Shown here: piece by piece, positions 21,257 to 32,202 of the stretch
Position numbering within the stretch: the first letter of the stretch is position 1
How the letters are laid out: each line of letters begins with the position of its first letter
Assembly: GCF_963675165.1 (NCBI RefSeq)
Contig: NC_087384.1
Coordinates: 6,559,182 to 6,623,181 of the forward strand
Direction of reading: 5' to 3'
From: Halichondria panicea
Taxonomy: Eukaryota; Porifera; Demospongiae; Suberitida; Halichondriidae
DNA length: 64,000 nucleotides
Notes under the pieces: model-generated
What the model saw: only the letters and a program-made list of their open reading frames with translations
The model's database searches: none
What the model was told of the DNA's origin: nothing
Translations under genes and position numbers: made by a program

Positions 21257-24200
21257 TTATGTACGAATGGTGGTTTGAATAGTTTCGTAAGTGTTGTCGT
21301 CCTCCGTCTGGAAGCTCAGTGGTTGGTACGCCCCCTCTTGAGATGTTCCACCCCCTCCAAACGACAGGGGCTCGTACTGATTGTCCTCATCATTCTTCCT
21401 GATGGGCTCGTACTGTCCCTCTGAATTATTAGCCACGTCTGTCCCAGCGTCTCTTGTCTCAAAGGCCAGATCTTGATAGGCTGAGACTTCTTGTTCTTTG
21501 TAGGTCTTGGGGGGGATCAATGGCTGGTAGATCTTCTCACTGCTTTGCTGGCCAGGTTGAGTGATGGGTGGACTAGCTATTGGCTTTTGTTTTTTGTTTG
21601 TTGCTGACCCTCCACTCGAAGCAAGCACTGGTTTCTTATATCTTATCTCCACCTCTTCTTTGTACTGCACGTGTCTGTGTGATGTTGTGTCGTTGTTTTG
21701 TGGACCACTTTTCAATGTACTATCTTTCTCTTGGAGCTCTATATCTTCAGGAACTTCGTACACTGGATCTGCAGTGCTGCAGTGAGTACATTCAGACAGG
21801 CCATCAATGGATACCACTTATGGAAATATCCACAGTCACTGAAACAGTTTGAAAAGGTTAATTTTCAGTACTAGGACTGTATACCCCTTTACTGGTCAAA
21901 TTGTTGTAAATTTTACAACAACAATCTGGGAGGGAGCGTGCTATCAACTTGTGAATGTTGCATGATATTGGATTCTGTGGCAGATTGGATAGTATCATGA
22001 ATGCGATTATCCTTTGAAGTTCTGCTGAGCTGTTCAATTAGGACACTTAAAAAAAAAAGTTTAAAACAAGCTATACAGCATGTAGGACTGAGTAGTATCC
22101 ATTGGTAGACCCTCTGGACTATCTTGGTAGCCATAGAATATTTTCGAAGAGGAAGCAGCAAGCCATTTGTGTACACAGGCACTTCACAAGTGGACACAAG
22201 CTCTACAATAGTCTACATGCTTGCTAAGCAGCTTAGTTGACCAGAGTGCAGCTTTTAAAGGCCACACATACTTCCATCGAGGCAGCAGCAAGGCATAAAA
22301 TCGATGGTTAGTTTGTACACAGCCATTGACCCACGCCCATCTCTACAAGCCATTGTGAGGAGATTTGCTCCTGGCAGTGTGTTGATGCTCGTTTTTAGTA
22401 TGAGAGTGATTCCTGCCGCTATGAAAATAGCAAAATGATAATGGATAGTTATTGGAAAGCACTATAGGGCTGTATACACAAGACAATGTTTCACACTGAT
22501 AGCCAATTAATATACTGCAGTGGGTATTACCTTTGAGAACTTTTAAGAGTCACTTGTTTGTTCATTTTCCTCGTGTAACAACAGCAACAGGTTATGCATG
22601 TTATCACAATTCCCAGAAGTAGCAACACTGCTACTAGTGTTCCAGCAGATACAATTGTCACCAGGTTGCCTTGGCTGTTGTCAGATGGTGGTTGTTGTTC
22701 TGTAGTAAATAATCATATAAATAGCTACTACAATGCATTTTATATCGTACCAGTGTTTATAGTTGTCATGACAACGATACATCGATGTAGTCCAACGCCC
22801 ACGGAATTCTCTGCTGAAACACAGCAAGTGTAGTTGGTGTTGGCAATAAGACCAGACACATTCACAGAGGTATTGTATGCTCGTTGTATCTCTGCATTGT
22901 GGTGTGCTGATGTACAGTTAATACTGTAGAACAGGATAGCTTGTCCATAGCTTTTAGCTGGCTCTGTCCAAGTCAGCGTGATGCCGTTAGTGTAGGCCGA
23001 AACTGTAGCAACTTCTTGTGGTTCAGTAGGAGGACCTGCATGTATAGAAAGATCACAATAGCTTGTTCATACTGTGTCAACATGCCTCGCTTTGTCCTTG
23101 CATCCACACAAGTGTCATTTCCTTCGCCAACTTGATTAGTAGCAGAGATGCAGCAAGTGTAGTTGGTCAGAGGTTGGAGGTTGCTCACAGTCTCTAGTCC
23201 ATCAGCAGTGGTATTCAAGCTCACAATAGTTCCATTAGCTTGCAGGCATGTTATGGTGTAGTGTGAGATGATGCCATTGATGGGTTGTGGTCTGGACCAC
23301 TCCAGTTGGATGGACTTAAACGTGAGCTCAGTGATGTTGACAGCCAATGGGACAGTTGGGATATCTGAATGTATATAATTATGTACCAGCAAGTATATAA
23401 TAGTAATAGCACACAACATAGTTATACCTGGAGCGGTGGTGGCGTTAGCACAATTTGGGGTACTGCGAACGATAGAATAGTAAACATTCATTGTGACACA
23501 GCATTCGTATCTCGTGAACACACTCAGTCCAGTAATGTTAATAGCTGTTTCTGTGATGCTGTGCGTATATGCACCCTGTGTCCCACACACCACATAATAA
23601 GCATCGAACTCCCCATAGACTTGCTCTGGCTCCATCCACTCAATTAGCAGTGACGTTTGTGATGGCTGGACTGTCACGTTTCTTGGAGGGGCGGGGATAG
23701 CTGTACATTAAATAATAACAGGAATGTCACAATAATTACAAGCACTCACGTCCATACACACAGTTTTGAAGACCTTCTCCAGCATTGTTATTGCCTGATA
23801 CACAGCAATAGAAAGGGCACGATTCAAAGGAGTTATAACCATTGCGATCGTGGAACATCACATTCAATGAATAACGTGGAATCTCTTCCATTAAATAATA
23901 ATAACCGCAAAAAAAATAGTCATGGCACGTAATTCTGTACTCATTAACATCAGTGCAGTTGCTCATGTCTGGGGGTAACCAAGAAACTTGAATGGAGGAC
24001 GAGTTAATGCCAGTGATCTCCACATTTGTTGGCCTGTTAGGAGCTAGAAAACCTGGATTCATGGATGTATTCTAACACATGACTTACTTGAATAACAAGA
24101 CACTCCGGCCCCAACGCCGCTGCCACAGTTACTTGTCACAGAACACCCCCTCAGTGTAGCTTCATCTCCAGTGCAGTTGACTTTATTGATACCTCCTGGA

Positions 24201-24756
24201 ATATAGTCCTGATAGCTCTGACCTGTTACTAAGCTTCCTGTGTAACGCAAGTACAAAATATAAAATCTATGTAATAATCGTGTACACCAGAATTCAATGC
24301 TCATAAATTTATAGCAATGGACGTATTAATTCGACCATAATTATGATTGTCATAATTATGATTGTCATGCCAACACACCTCCTTGCTGACAAAACCCCAG
24401 TTCTCGACACACCACTCGAGTCTCTTCAATCCCCCAGGAATCTTGACATGGAGTAAACCAGATTCCATCCACACAAATATCCACTCTACCCTCTCTGGAG
24501 CTGGGTCCATCTGCTAACCTAACCTCGCCTTCTCTTCCAAAGCAATAGAATGCCCTGTAATGATGCAGATATGCAAAGCTGACGTAAACTACATAAGGAT
24601 TGTGATAGAGGATCGATCATCTATTATTTACTTACTATAGATATACTAGACTAGGTAGCCTATGATTCCAGCTTACCTCACTACTGGACAGCAAGCAAAT
24701 AGTATGACTATGAGGAAGGTTGTAATTATAATACAGCAAGGCACCATCCCAGCCAT
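21257..24756 (-). CDS. R5: type I receptor, chimeric tail
   Basis: Signal peptide MAGMVPCCIIITTFLIVILF; SRCR exons about 24525-24372 (VRLADGPSSREGRVDICVDG, TRVVCRELGFC) and 24237-24090; FN3 exons about 24045-23752, 23700-23430, 23365-23083 and 23038-22752; TM exon about 22690-22520; tail about 21790-21257. Ectodomain and TM exon are closest to R13, but the tail is the common form (YEVPEDIEL, YQPL, SAYQDL, YEPI-x8-YEPL, YQPL, YETI, ending TTIRT) and lacks the KKPMM segment, reading NKKQKPIASPP. Pieces of an R13-type tail remain on both sides, at 22372-22427 and 20870-21065. The intron between TM and tail is unusually long, over 700 bases. No frame lesion noticed. Confidence 0.78.
21850..22371. 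other. Unassigned insert inside R5 TM-tail intron
   Basis: About 500 bases without match to the other receptor introns in this window. It contains a small palindrome around 21899-21929. No convincing coding sequence; a minus-strand reading frame at 21913-22197 resembles nothing I recognise. Confidence 0.4.
22372..22427 (-). pseudogene. Remnant of the start of an R13-type tail exon
   Basis: Minus strand reads an acceptor followed by GRNHSHTKNEHQHTARSKSP, matching the first residues of the R13 tail exon (60244 leftward), then loses similarity. It is the upstream half of the tail that R5 lost. Confidence 0.78.
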
Positions 24757-24868
24757 GGTTGTTGCTTTGTGCAAGACGTGTAACTCTTGTTTATAGGAAT
24801 GCATGGTTTATGACACAAAACCCAGCTATTATTACACTCTTTGATTATGCAACCACTTGCAATAACAA

Positions 24869-24881
24869 ATGAATATCATTA
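24869..24881 (-). promoter_or_regulatory. Conserved upstream box, R5
   Basis: Minus-strand TAATGATATTCAT, about 115 bases before the R5 ATG. R5 lacks the TATATAAAG seen in R4; the same place reads GCAACCACTTGCAATAA on the plus strand. Confidence 0.4.
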
Positions 24882-24919
24882 ACAGCACTAATACAATACA
24901 CCCACACACTAATCACATG

Positions 24920-27023
24920 CTACACTACTGTGTCTCTATGGGCTGCCACAGTCCAGCTGTACCTATAGTGTGGGTGTAGGGATAACTCCAAGGTTATTGC
25001 AGTTGCATTGTGCTCCTCGCACTGTCCCTCCGGTTCAATCTGACACACCCTCACTTCATAGTAACGAATGATTCCATTCCTCTGCTGGTATGGAAGTTCA
25101 GTCCAGGAAAGCATTATGGCAGTGGGGTTAAGTACTCGATGATGGAGATTTACAGGAAACCCATATATATGTAAAAATTATGTTTGGTTGATAACATTTT
25201 ATTACAATTAGAAAAAATTTGCATATTCAAGCTTTGAAGTGGCCACTGCTAATGAGGTGTCTATCCAACTAAGAAACCTGCTAGCAGGGCTCTAACTAGT
25301 ACCCACAAAAATGCATTTTCTAAGCGAGATAGACCATGTGTAGTAGTACGGCTTCTTAGCTGGATAGTATCCAGCTAAGAAACCTACTACACATGGTCTA
25401 ACTAATACTAAAAATGTACTCACCTATTTCCATGGTATCCGTAACAATGCAAGTAGTGCTTTCCCCAGCATTGTTCGCAGCTGACACACAACATTGATAC
25501 GTAGCATCTGGCTGCAAAGAACTAACAGTGTATGACACACTATTTAAGTTCAGTGTTGCTATTAGTTGTGCTCCAGTGTTGCTGTAGGAGGTCTCGTCGC
25601 AGCTGATAGTGAAACTGTATGGTTGATTGTACGTGCTGCGAGGTCTGTTCCAGTTCAAAGTAAAAGAGGTAGGGCTCGGATTTGTTGCAAGCAGCCATGG
25701 TGGAGCACTAGGGGGAGCTGTATATAATTATAGAAACATTAAGGGTTGTGAAGAGAATGTATACTCACTGAGAGGTTTGAAGGCTTACCTACGGTTATAG
25801 TGATGGAACTGCTTGGATTCGAATCAACTACACTTTTAGCTATCACGCTGAAAGTGTACCTTGTGCTGGGTACCAGATTATTTATATTTAAATTTCTAGA
25901 TGTAGCACCATTTACGTCCATATATAATAATGTACAAAATGGGCAATTTCTGTAGGAAACCCTATATCCAGTGATGTATTGGTAGTTTGACAATGGGGGT
26001 AACCACGATATTTGGACTGACTGTGAGCTCTGGATAATTCCCCGCACAGAATTGGGTCTACCTGGAACAGCTGCAGTGTAGAGAATAAGAGTGCTGATTA
26101 AAATGCACTGACATGATACAACCACAGTATTTCTTACGCAGAGAGATGCATGTTGAAGAGTTACTTCCAGCATTGTTGTAGCTTTGGATGCAGCATCGAT
26201 AGTTGCAGCTAGTAACACCATCAGCAGAATTAAAGGTGAGAGTGGTTTGTGTTGTTGACCCACTCAAACTAGAACACCCAAAAGCTGTACAATTAACTCT
26301 ATAGCCATCGATCACATTTCTGCATTCGTATGAGCTCTGATTCTGACCCCACACGAGTGTGAATGAGGTTGCACTATCAATAGTTATTGAAGGGAGTGAT
26401 GGAGAAGGTGGAACTGTAATACAATTCCATATACAATTTAACACAATACTATTAATAAATTATAATATCACTGAACAAACCTTTAGGTCCACCACAATCA
26501 ACATAAACAATACATGAACAGGGATAGTCATAAAAATAGCAATCACTCAACAGTTCTTTATGTCCAAGGCAATCAACTTCCAAAGATGACGATGATGACG
26601 ATTGAAAAACAATCCAGGCATCTGAGCAATAGATATAGTGGAGTATTAATTAAGAGTTATGATCAAGACTGACCTCCTCCATCGCAGAAGCTCAATTGTC
26701 TGCATACGGTATCACCTATATTATAGAAGTCATGAACAGGGCAAATGGTGGACCATGTCCCTCGATACACACCTCTATCCTCCCAGACCTAGCTGAAAGT
26801 GAATCTTGTAGTCTGACATCATATTCGGTAGTGCAGGCCCTGGAGCTTCTGCAGTAGATCGTGGGCATCATTATTATTGACTGTATGCATGACTGTATAT
26901 CTACACTAGTAAAGTTACATATATTACCATGTATTCCCAGTTTATCATGCATTCTTAGTCAACTGACCTTAGTAGCCACAAAAGCAATGGTAGGAGAACA
27001 GTCACAATCTTTTTAACCTGCAT
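24920..27023 (-). pseudogene. M: divergent SRCR + FN3 gene, 3'-truncated and frameshifted
   Basis: Starts with a signal peptide (MQVKKIVTVLLPLLLWLL, ATG at 27023). The first SRCR half (about 26860-26670) reads VRLQDSLSARSGRIEVCIEG, then needs one extra base near 26757-26764 to continue as TWSTICPVHDFYNIGDTVCR. The second half (about 26625-26480) reads SLEVDCLGHKELLSDC. FN3 exons follow at about 26415-26135, 26075-25790, 25720-25425 and 25135-24950. The last FN3 stops mid-domain, where sequence from the R5 5' flank begins; no TM or tail exon follows. Its domains differ clearly from R1-R13. N, at the right edge, is its paralogue. Confidence 0.72.
25330..25400. repeat. Imperfect hairpin in M intron
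   Basis: Arms of about 33 bases (tagaccatgtgtagtagtac outward) around a 3-base centre. A degenerate direct copy of one arm lies just left (about 25262-25300). No coding content. Confidence 0.7.
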
Positions 27024-27835
27024 TAGTAACTCCAACATGCATCAATTCTATATGGACTAGTATATACAAATTCTTAGCAGAATTATAGACACAACTGAAA
27101 AATTCTATAGTTACTCTATATATATAGCTAGTATATCCATGCATGACATAAAATAATTATGATGCATGCATGCAGCTATCAAGCACAGGAAAAAATAATA
27201 TGTTAAAGTTCGCACAGTATCTAGATACAGCAATGTTGCTTTAATGTTGGGGTTCAGCAAAATAACAACAACTGAACTGCAATAACACAAAATAATTTTT
27301 TTTTTGTGGTGCAGCTATCAAACACAATGTCATGTAAAACAAAACATAAATGTTTATGCTATATGGTTCGCATTGATACTGTGCAAACCATATAGCATAA
27401 ACATTAACGTCAATTTCTATTATATACGGCTCTTAGGCCTTGGCAGATTACTCCTGAGCATTGAGAATAATACTGATGGGAAAAATAGGTACATTTTCTG
27501 ACTTTGATGAGAAAAATAGGCACGAGTGAGAAGATATATATAAGTTTCAAACTGTCAGCAGTTTGTTTTCTCAACAGCTGGCTATACACAATCGTCGAAA
27601 AGAAGATACTATAATGATGTAAAAACTATACATAACTTGGTTCTGTGTGTATATCTTCCTGAAATCCTAAATGTATTTTTGACATTCAATTAGACTCCTA
27701 TGTGTAATTTATTTCAGAATCAATACAGCAGCAACATAATTGAGAAAAACAGGTGGATGAAAAGGAGAATAACTAGAATAGGTAAACCAATTAAGCATAA
27801 TCCGCCAAGGCCTATATAACGGCTCTATAGCAGCT
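27024..27835. other. Gene-free stretch right of M
   Basis: AT-rich, with one strong hairpin (27349-27405). No reading frame with recognisable similarity and no splice-site series seen. Confidence 0.5.
27349..27405. repeat. Hairpin, 20-base perfect arms
   Basis: Arms 27349-27368 and 27386-27405 around a 17-base loop. Another example of the foldback structures found in this window. Confidence 0.85.
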
Positions 27836-28560
27836 TCAAAGTTGTAGGCTTGCCCCCCTCAGGCTTGGCTGTGGTACATCGCTCCTTGTCATCATGTAAA
27901 CATCGCTTCTCTCTTGTGGGACAGCATATCCAACTGATGGACCAAGTTGTTGGTAGTCCATATTATTCTTAATTACCAACATAGACCTACCTCCTTGCTG
28001 ATAAAACTCCAGCTCTCGACACACCACCCTCTCCTCTCTAGAGCTGCACCAGTAGAACTGTTCCCTTTGGTTCATTGCAGTGTGATGCCCTGATTGAAGT
28101 AATGCACACGCTTATTATAATTATACACAACATTCGCACAAGGTTATCCCATGGTTATTCACTGTTGCAATATATTTAGCGAAATAATTTGTTTCACTTT
28201 CAACTTACCTCACTGAACACCAAGAAACTAAATTGCAATTGTAATACACTGGATTGTTCAGCCATCCTACCTTGTCGTACACATTGGATTGTTCAGCCAT
28301 CATTGGACGATATCTCAGGAACCACTTTGGTTTACACAACTTGCATGCTACTTATGTTACATAATCATTCATAATCATAATTACGATGCAGTATCTTTTG
28401 TTCATCATATTTAAGTGTATTGTTCATCATGAGATTAATATGATTGTAAACATGTATGTAATATGGCTGTAATACAGCCCTTATTAATTTTATCGATAAT
28501 GGTTGCTCAGTGGACATACAGTAAAGCAGTAGCCTCTCAGCCATACTTGCAAATTGTAGA
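27836..28560 (-). pseudogene. Decayed SRCR receptor remnant
   Basis: 27985-28075 matches the first SRCR exon of R12 (SREERVVCRELEFYQQGG) with a large internal deletion. 28205-28265 resembles the signal-peptide exon (MAEQSSVLQLQFSFLVFSE) and a second signal-peptide-like piece is near 28500-28545. No FN3, TM or tail remains. Confidence 0.62.
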
Positions 28561-28613
28561 TCTAAATGTAGCATGTAATAACTAATTTGTTGCCTTGAAA
28601 AGCATATAGAAAC

Positions 28614-28949
28614 CTAGTCTGGGGGCCAGACCTAATAGCTCGGGGCAAAATCAAGAGAGAGGATTAGTGGCCAGAGCCAATGAAATGCATATCCTATGTC
28701 ATGTGATTTTTAACCCAATGAAATGCAAGTATTGCCTCTGAGGAATTTGGATTACAGCCAATGGAATTTGGATACATGCAGCCAATGAAATGAGAGTATT
28801 GCTACATCTACTCCTTCTTTATAACCTCCAATATCACAGTCTCCGCCATATTGACATTCCAAGAGCACACGAAGTGCTGCAAGAGTCTCTAGACCTCTTT
28901 CTCTCTTCCCCCTCCCCCCTCTTGAGAAAAGGTCTGGCCCCCAGACTAG
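28614..28949. mobile_element. MITE-like element
   Basis: 20-base perfect terminal inverted repeats (ctagtctgggggccagacct) at 28614-28633 and 28930-28949, 336 bases overall, no coding capacity. The interior repeats short CCAATGAAAT phrases. No clear target duplication. Confidence 0.75.
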
Positions 28950-30900
28950 TGTGGGATCAGCAACAGCTTTTATTGAAAATGACTGGAAATTTGTGTAAAG
29001 AGTGTTACCTATAATCCAGATAAAAGTTACAATCATAACTTTAGGCGTTAAAGTTAGCTAATTACCTTAGTTCCGTACACAATATATTATATATAGGTAT
29101 ATTTATTGCATGGACTGTCTAGTGTATGTACAGAAATAATGTGCATGTTTACTAACTCCTAAAACGATCTGAATGGAAATATTTAGTCCTTGGGATTTGG
29201 ACGATAGATGTATTTTGTCTACTGAGCTCCGACCCATATATGCACAACCAGCGTTAGTTACCATACTTGCAAATAAAGCAAAACTTATAATTCCGAGCGA
29301 AGTGAAGTTATGTTTGAGTCCTATCGAGATTTTCCGTGGCGGTGGTGGTGGCGGTGGTGGTTGACGTCGAGGCAAAAGGACTTCTGGTTGAACATGTAGG
29401 CTTTGATACTTGGCGTGGAGTCTTGGCAGATGCTGAGGGACATCGGCTCACAGTCTTAGACCTCAGCAACATCCAGGAGTGGCTAAACCGAAGCCTGGAC
29501 GGTCGAACTTAAATCTAGCTTTCTTGTGGGTTCGACCATTAGACGTCTTTACCAGATTGAATGCACATAGACCTAGCTTTCTTATGTGGAAATTAATTAG
29601 GTCCAGATTTACTTTGACTCTTACTCTGAGCGAGGATTTATTGCATTTAATGTACCCCTAGTAATTATACGAAAAAGGCCAACTTACTGTAAGATGCATT
29701 TTGTCTCTACTGAGCGTTAGTTTTCGTACTTTATGTACAAAACAGGCCTCAATGCATACAATCAGCAATGCTATACCATGAATAGCTAACAACAATTGTA
29801 CAAGCAAATGATGTAGACCTGTGCATGCATCAATAGATGAACTGGAACTTACTGCAAGTTATTTTGACAGTTGCAGACTGCTAACAACATGAACAGAAGA
29901 GCTGCAGTGCCTCTCATTGCGGTACAGTCTGCGTGGCTTTTATCTTACTGAATTATTGGGGCGAGCGAAGCTACCTTGTCATGGAGGAGGACCGGTAATT
30001 TTCTTTTGGACGTCATGATCCTTACCAACACAATGATTTTCTTTTGGACGTCATGATCCTTACCAACTTGTATCAAGACATAAAGAAGCTTACAAGATGA
30101 ATCGAGACAACAGTGAAATACATACGACCAAATCAGTGACTCCGAAGTTGCAGGAGTACTATCATTTGACAATTTCCTGATCTGCTTTGTCTGTAACAGC
30201 AAAGTCCAACCAACAAATGACACATCTGGAACCTGCACAACTTGCTGTTTAGTTAAAAAAATCACCCTCTGCAAGAGACAAGTACGAGCTAAACTTCTAC
30301 TTACCCGCCCCGGAGGACACTATATCACACTAAGTGTTTTCGGTGATCATCTAAAGGAAATTTGTCTACAACAACCAATAACTACAGATGCACTTCTGCA
30401 AGCCTCTCCTTTTAATTTTACATACAACCACCAGATTAGCTCGACTCCAGCCCCTTGAATAGCGGCTTGGAATCGAGGCTACCACCAGATTATCAACACT
30501 GTATATCTCGGAATTAACTATTTCCCAGAATTAACTGTGCTAATTCCATACTTTACTAATTCACTGTTTCAATTTACAATTCATTGAAATGTTAACAATT
30601 TATTGTAATTCACTCACTCGCCCCAAACATGCCCTGCATGCTCCTAGTAATATAGCATTTTTATACAGAATAGTGTGCATGCTGCTTGTGGTAGAATTTA
30701 GCTCGTTTACTGAGCATGCGCACACAGATCAATTAATATAGACTACGCAAAGACAACAACATCACGTGTAGATAATGGGAGGGGGGGATACAATGATAAC
30801 ATACTAGGACACAAAAGAGAGAAATAATTATTTTTTATATCACTTGGGGATTATACAGGGGGTACTTCTTCAACCTACTAGTGTCCTGATAATAAAGTTT
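28950..30900. other. Gene-poor region, unclassified
   Basis: Holds a GGT/GGC triplet run (29337-29361), a tandem duplication near 30000-30063, an isolated end resembling the R2 element (about 30437-30481) and open frames (29173-29364 plus, 29945-30274 minus) whose proteins I do not recognise. The similar phrases at 29207-29230 and 29691-29715 hint at an old repeat. No confident gene. Confidence 0.45.
29997..30065. repeat. Tandem duplication, about 38-base period
   Basis: The phrase attttcttttggacgtcatg, running on through atccttaccaac, occurs twice in a row with only a few bases between copies. Confidence 0.85.
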
Positions 30901-30958
30901 GCAAGTAAAGTTCTTTAAGTATTTTGACCCCTCCCCCCGCCGTCCCCCACACACACTT

Positions 30959-31584
30959 GTACAGCCGATGTGTGCACACGAGATCAACTTTCATGAGATC
31001 AACTCCCACAAGATCAATTCTTACCAGAGCAACTTTGCATGAGGTCAATTGTTAGTAGATCAACTCCCATAGAATCAACTTTTCATAGAATAAATTTTTC
31101 ATAGGATCAACTTCATGTGATCAACTCAGTTTTACAAAAAAACGTCACACTTCCAAATTTTTCAATGAAGATGCTTGATAGCTGGTAAAATAAATATACT
31201 CTTCAGAGTCATGCCTCAGTCATGTGTTGAAGCAGTCAAACAGTGTTTGTATGGATTCTTCTCTTTTATTTTGTGTCGAGATGTAGCTACAAACATGCAT
31301 GTATAGCTCTGAATCTTTGTTTTGGTTGGATGTACTCAATCCATATTAATTAATCGGATGCCTGTTGGTTGAATTTTTGCAGCTGCCATTATACTGTTCG
31401 GTACTACAGGCTGTACGGCTGGATGGGTAAGAATTTGAAACAGCACCTTTAAAGTGTGGGCCATTGACTTGAGTGGGTGTTGGTTATTAGAGGGCCTATA
31501 GGATTACATACTATAGTGGTAAGAATTGATCTTGTGGGAGTTGATCTCATGAAAGTTGATCTCATGTGAGGCAATCGTACAGCC
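30959..31584. mobile_element. hAT-like non-autonomous element in a duplicated CENPJ exon
   Basis: Element 30967-31576 with long terminal inverted repeats (agatcaactttcatgagatc inward) and further GATCAACT-type subterminal copies. It is flanked by an 8-base direct repeat, gtacagcc, at 30959-30966 and 31577-31584. Eight-base target duplications are typical of hAT transposons. No transposase. The flanks are the intron end and exon start of a CENPJ copy. Confidence 0.75.
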
Positions 31585-31752
31585 ACCAGACTGTGGCATT
31601 AAAGAGCAAACAAGACGGTCAAGATCATCCACCCTTCAGGAGAGGAGGAAAGCCTCTTCACTGATGGCAACACTCAGCGGCTCTATCCAAACGGGGACCT
31701 TGTGATACAGTTCGCTAATGGACAGAGAGAGCTACACACTAAGGAATATAAG
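31585..31752 (+). pseudogene. CENPJ exon fragment (duplicate of 4697-4892)
   Basis: From about 31610 nearly identical to the CENPJ exon encoding the middle of the G-box ([34 protein letters not shown]). The start of the exon is shortened and scrambled relative to 4697-4755 and separated from its acceptor by the hAT-like element. Flanking intron sequence (about 30900-30966, after 31753) also matches CENPJ. It is a stranded piece of a segmental duplication that also carried the R1 3' flank (31965-32203 matches 5605-5835). Confidence 0.85.
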
Positions 31753-32202
31753 GTGAATCATTGGCAGTGTACAAGTACTTTTGTATGTTGTTGAACATCT
31801 CATTTCCTGCAGCTCCTGTGTTAGCCTCCTTCAATGGCCTCCCCTTCGAGGAAGTGCGGCCTGGGATCAGAGGCTATACTCCTGGGTAATACCTCTACTG
31901 TGAATACACAACTACAATGTATTAGTTTTGCTGTTGTAACACTTTTAGAGAATTATATCTTTGGAGGAATATTTCATCATTATCTTGCTCAGCTTCAAAG
32001 TAACTATTTTTAAATGTAGTTTAAATTATACGTGCATTATACAGCAATCAGAAATATGGCATATGCACCCCATGTTTACATTGAGTAAAAGAACATTAAT
32101 TTTGAATATATATACATGTAATAGAGTAGCTATGACAGGAAGCATTGCACGTAACAGTAAATTCTTGTATATACAGAGTCATATAATTATATAGTTCATT
32201 TC

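Noticed and set aside
29173..29375. Proline-rich (minus) or glycine-rich (plus) small protein around 29340
   Set aside because: Driven by a GGT/GGC triplet repeat; nothing recognisable on either strand.
29945..30274. Possible transposase fragment on the minus strand
   Set aside because: A 109-residue frame with no catalytic motif or family I can name; left as unclassified.
30967..31576. CRISPR-like array from the repeated GATCAACT phrases
   Set aside because: Repeats are short, irregular and mirror-symmetric between the two ends, with a target duplication outside: a transposon, and the genome is eukaryotic.
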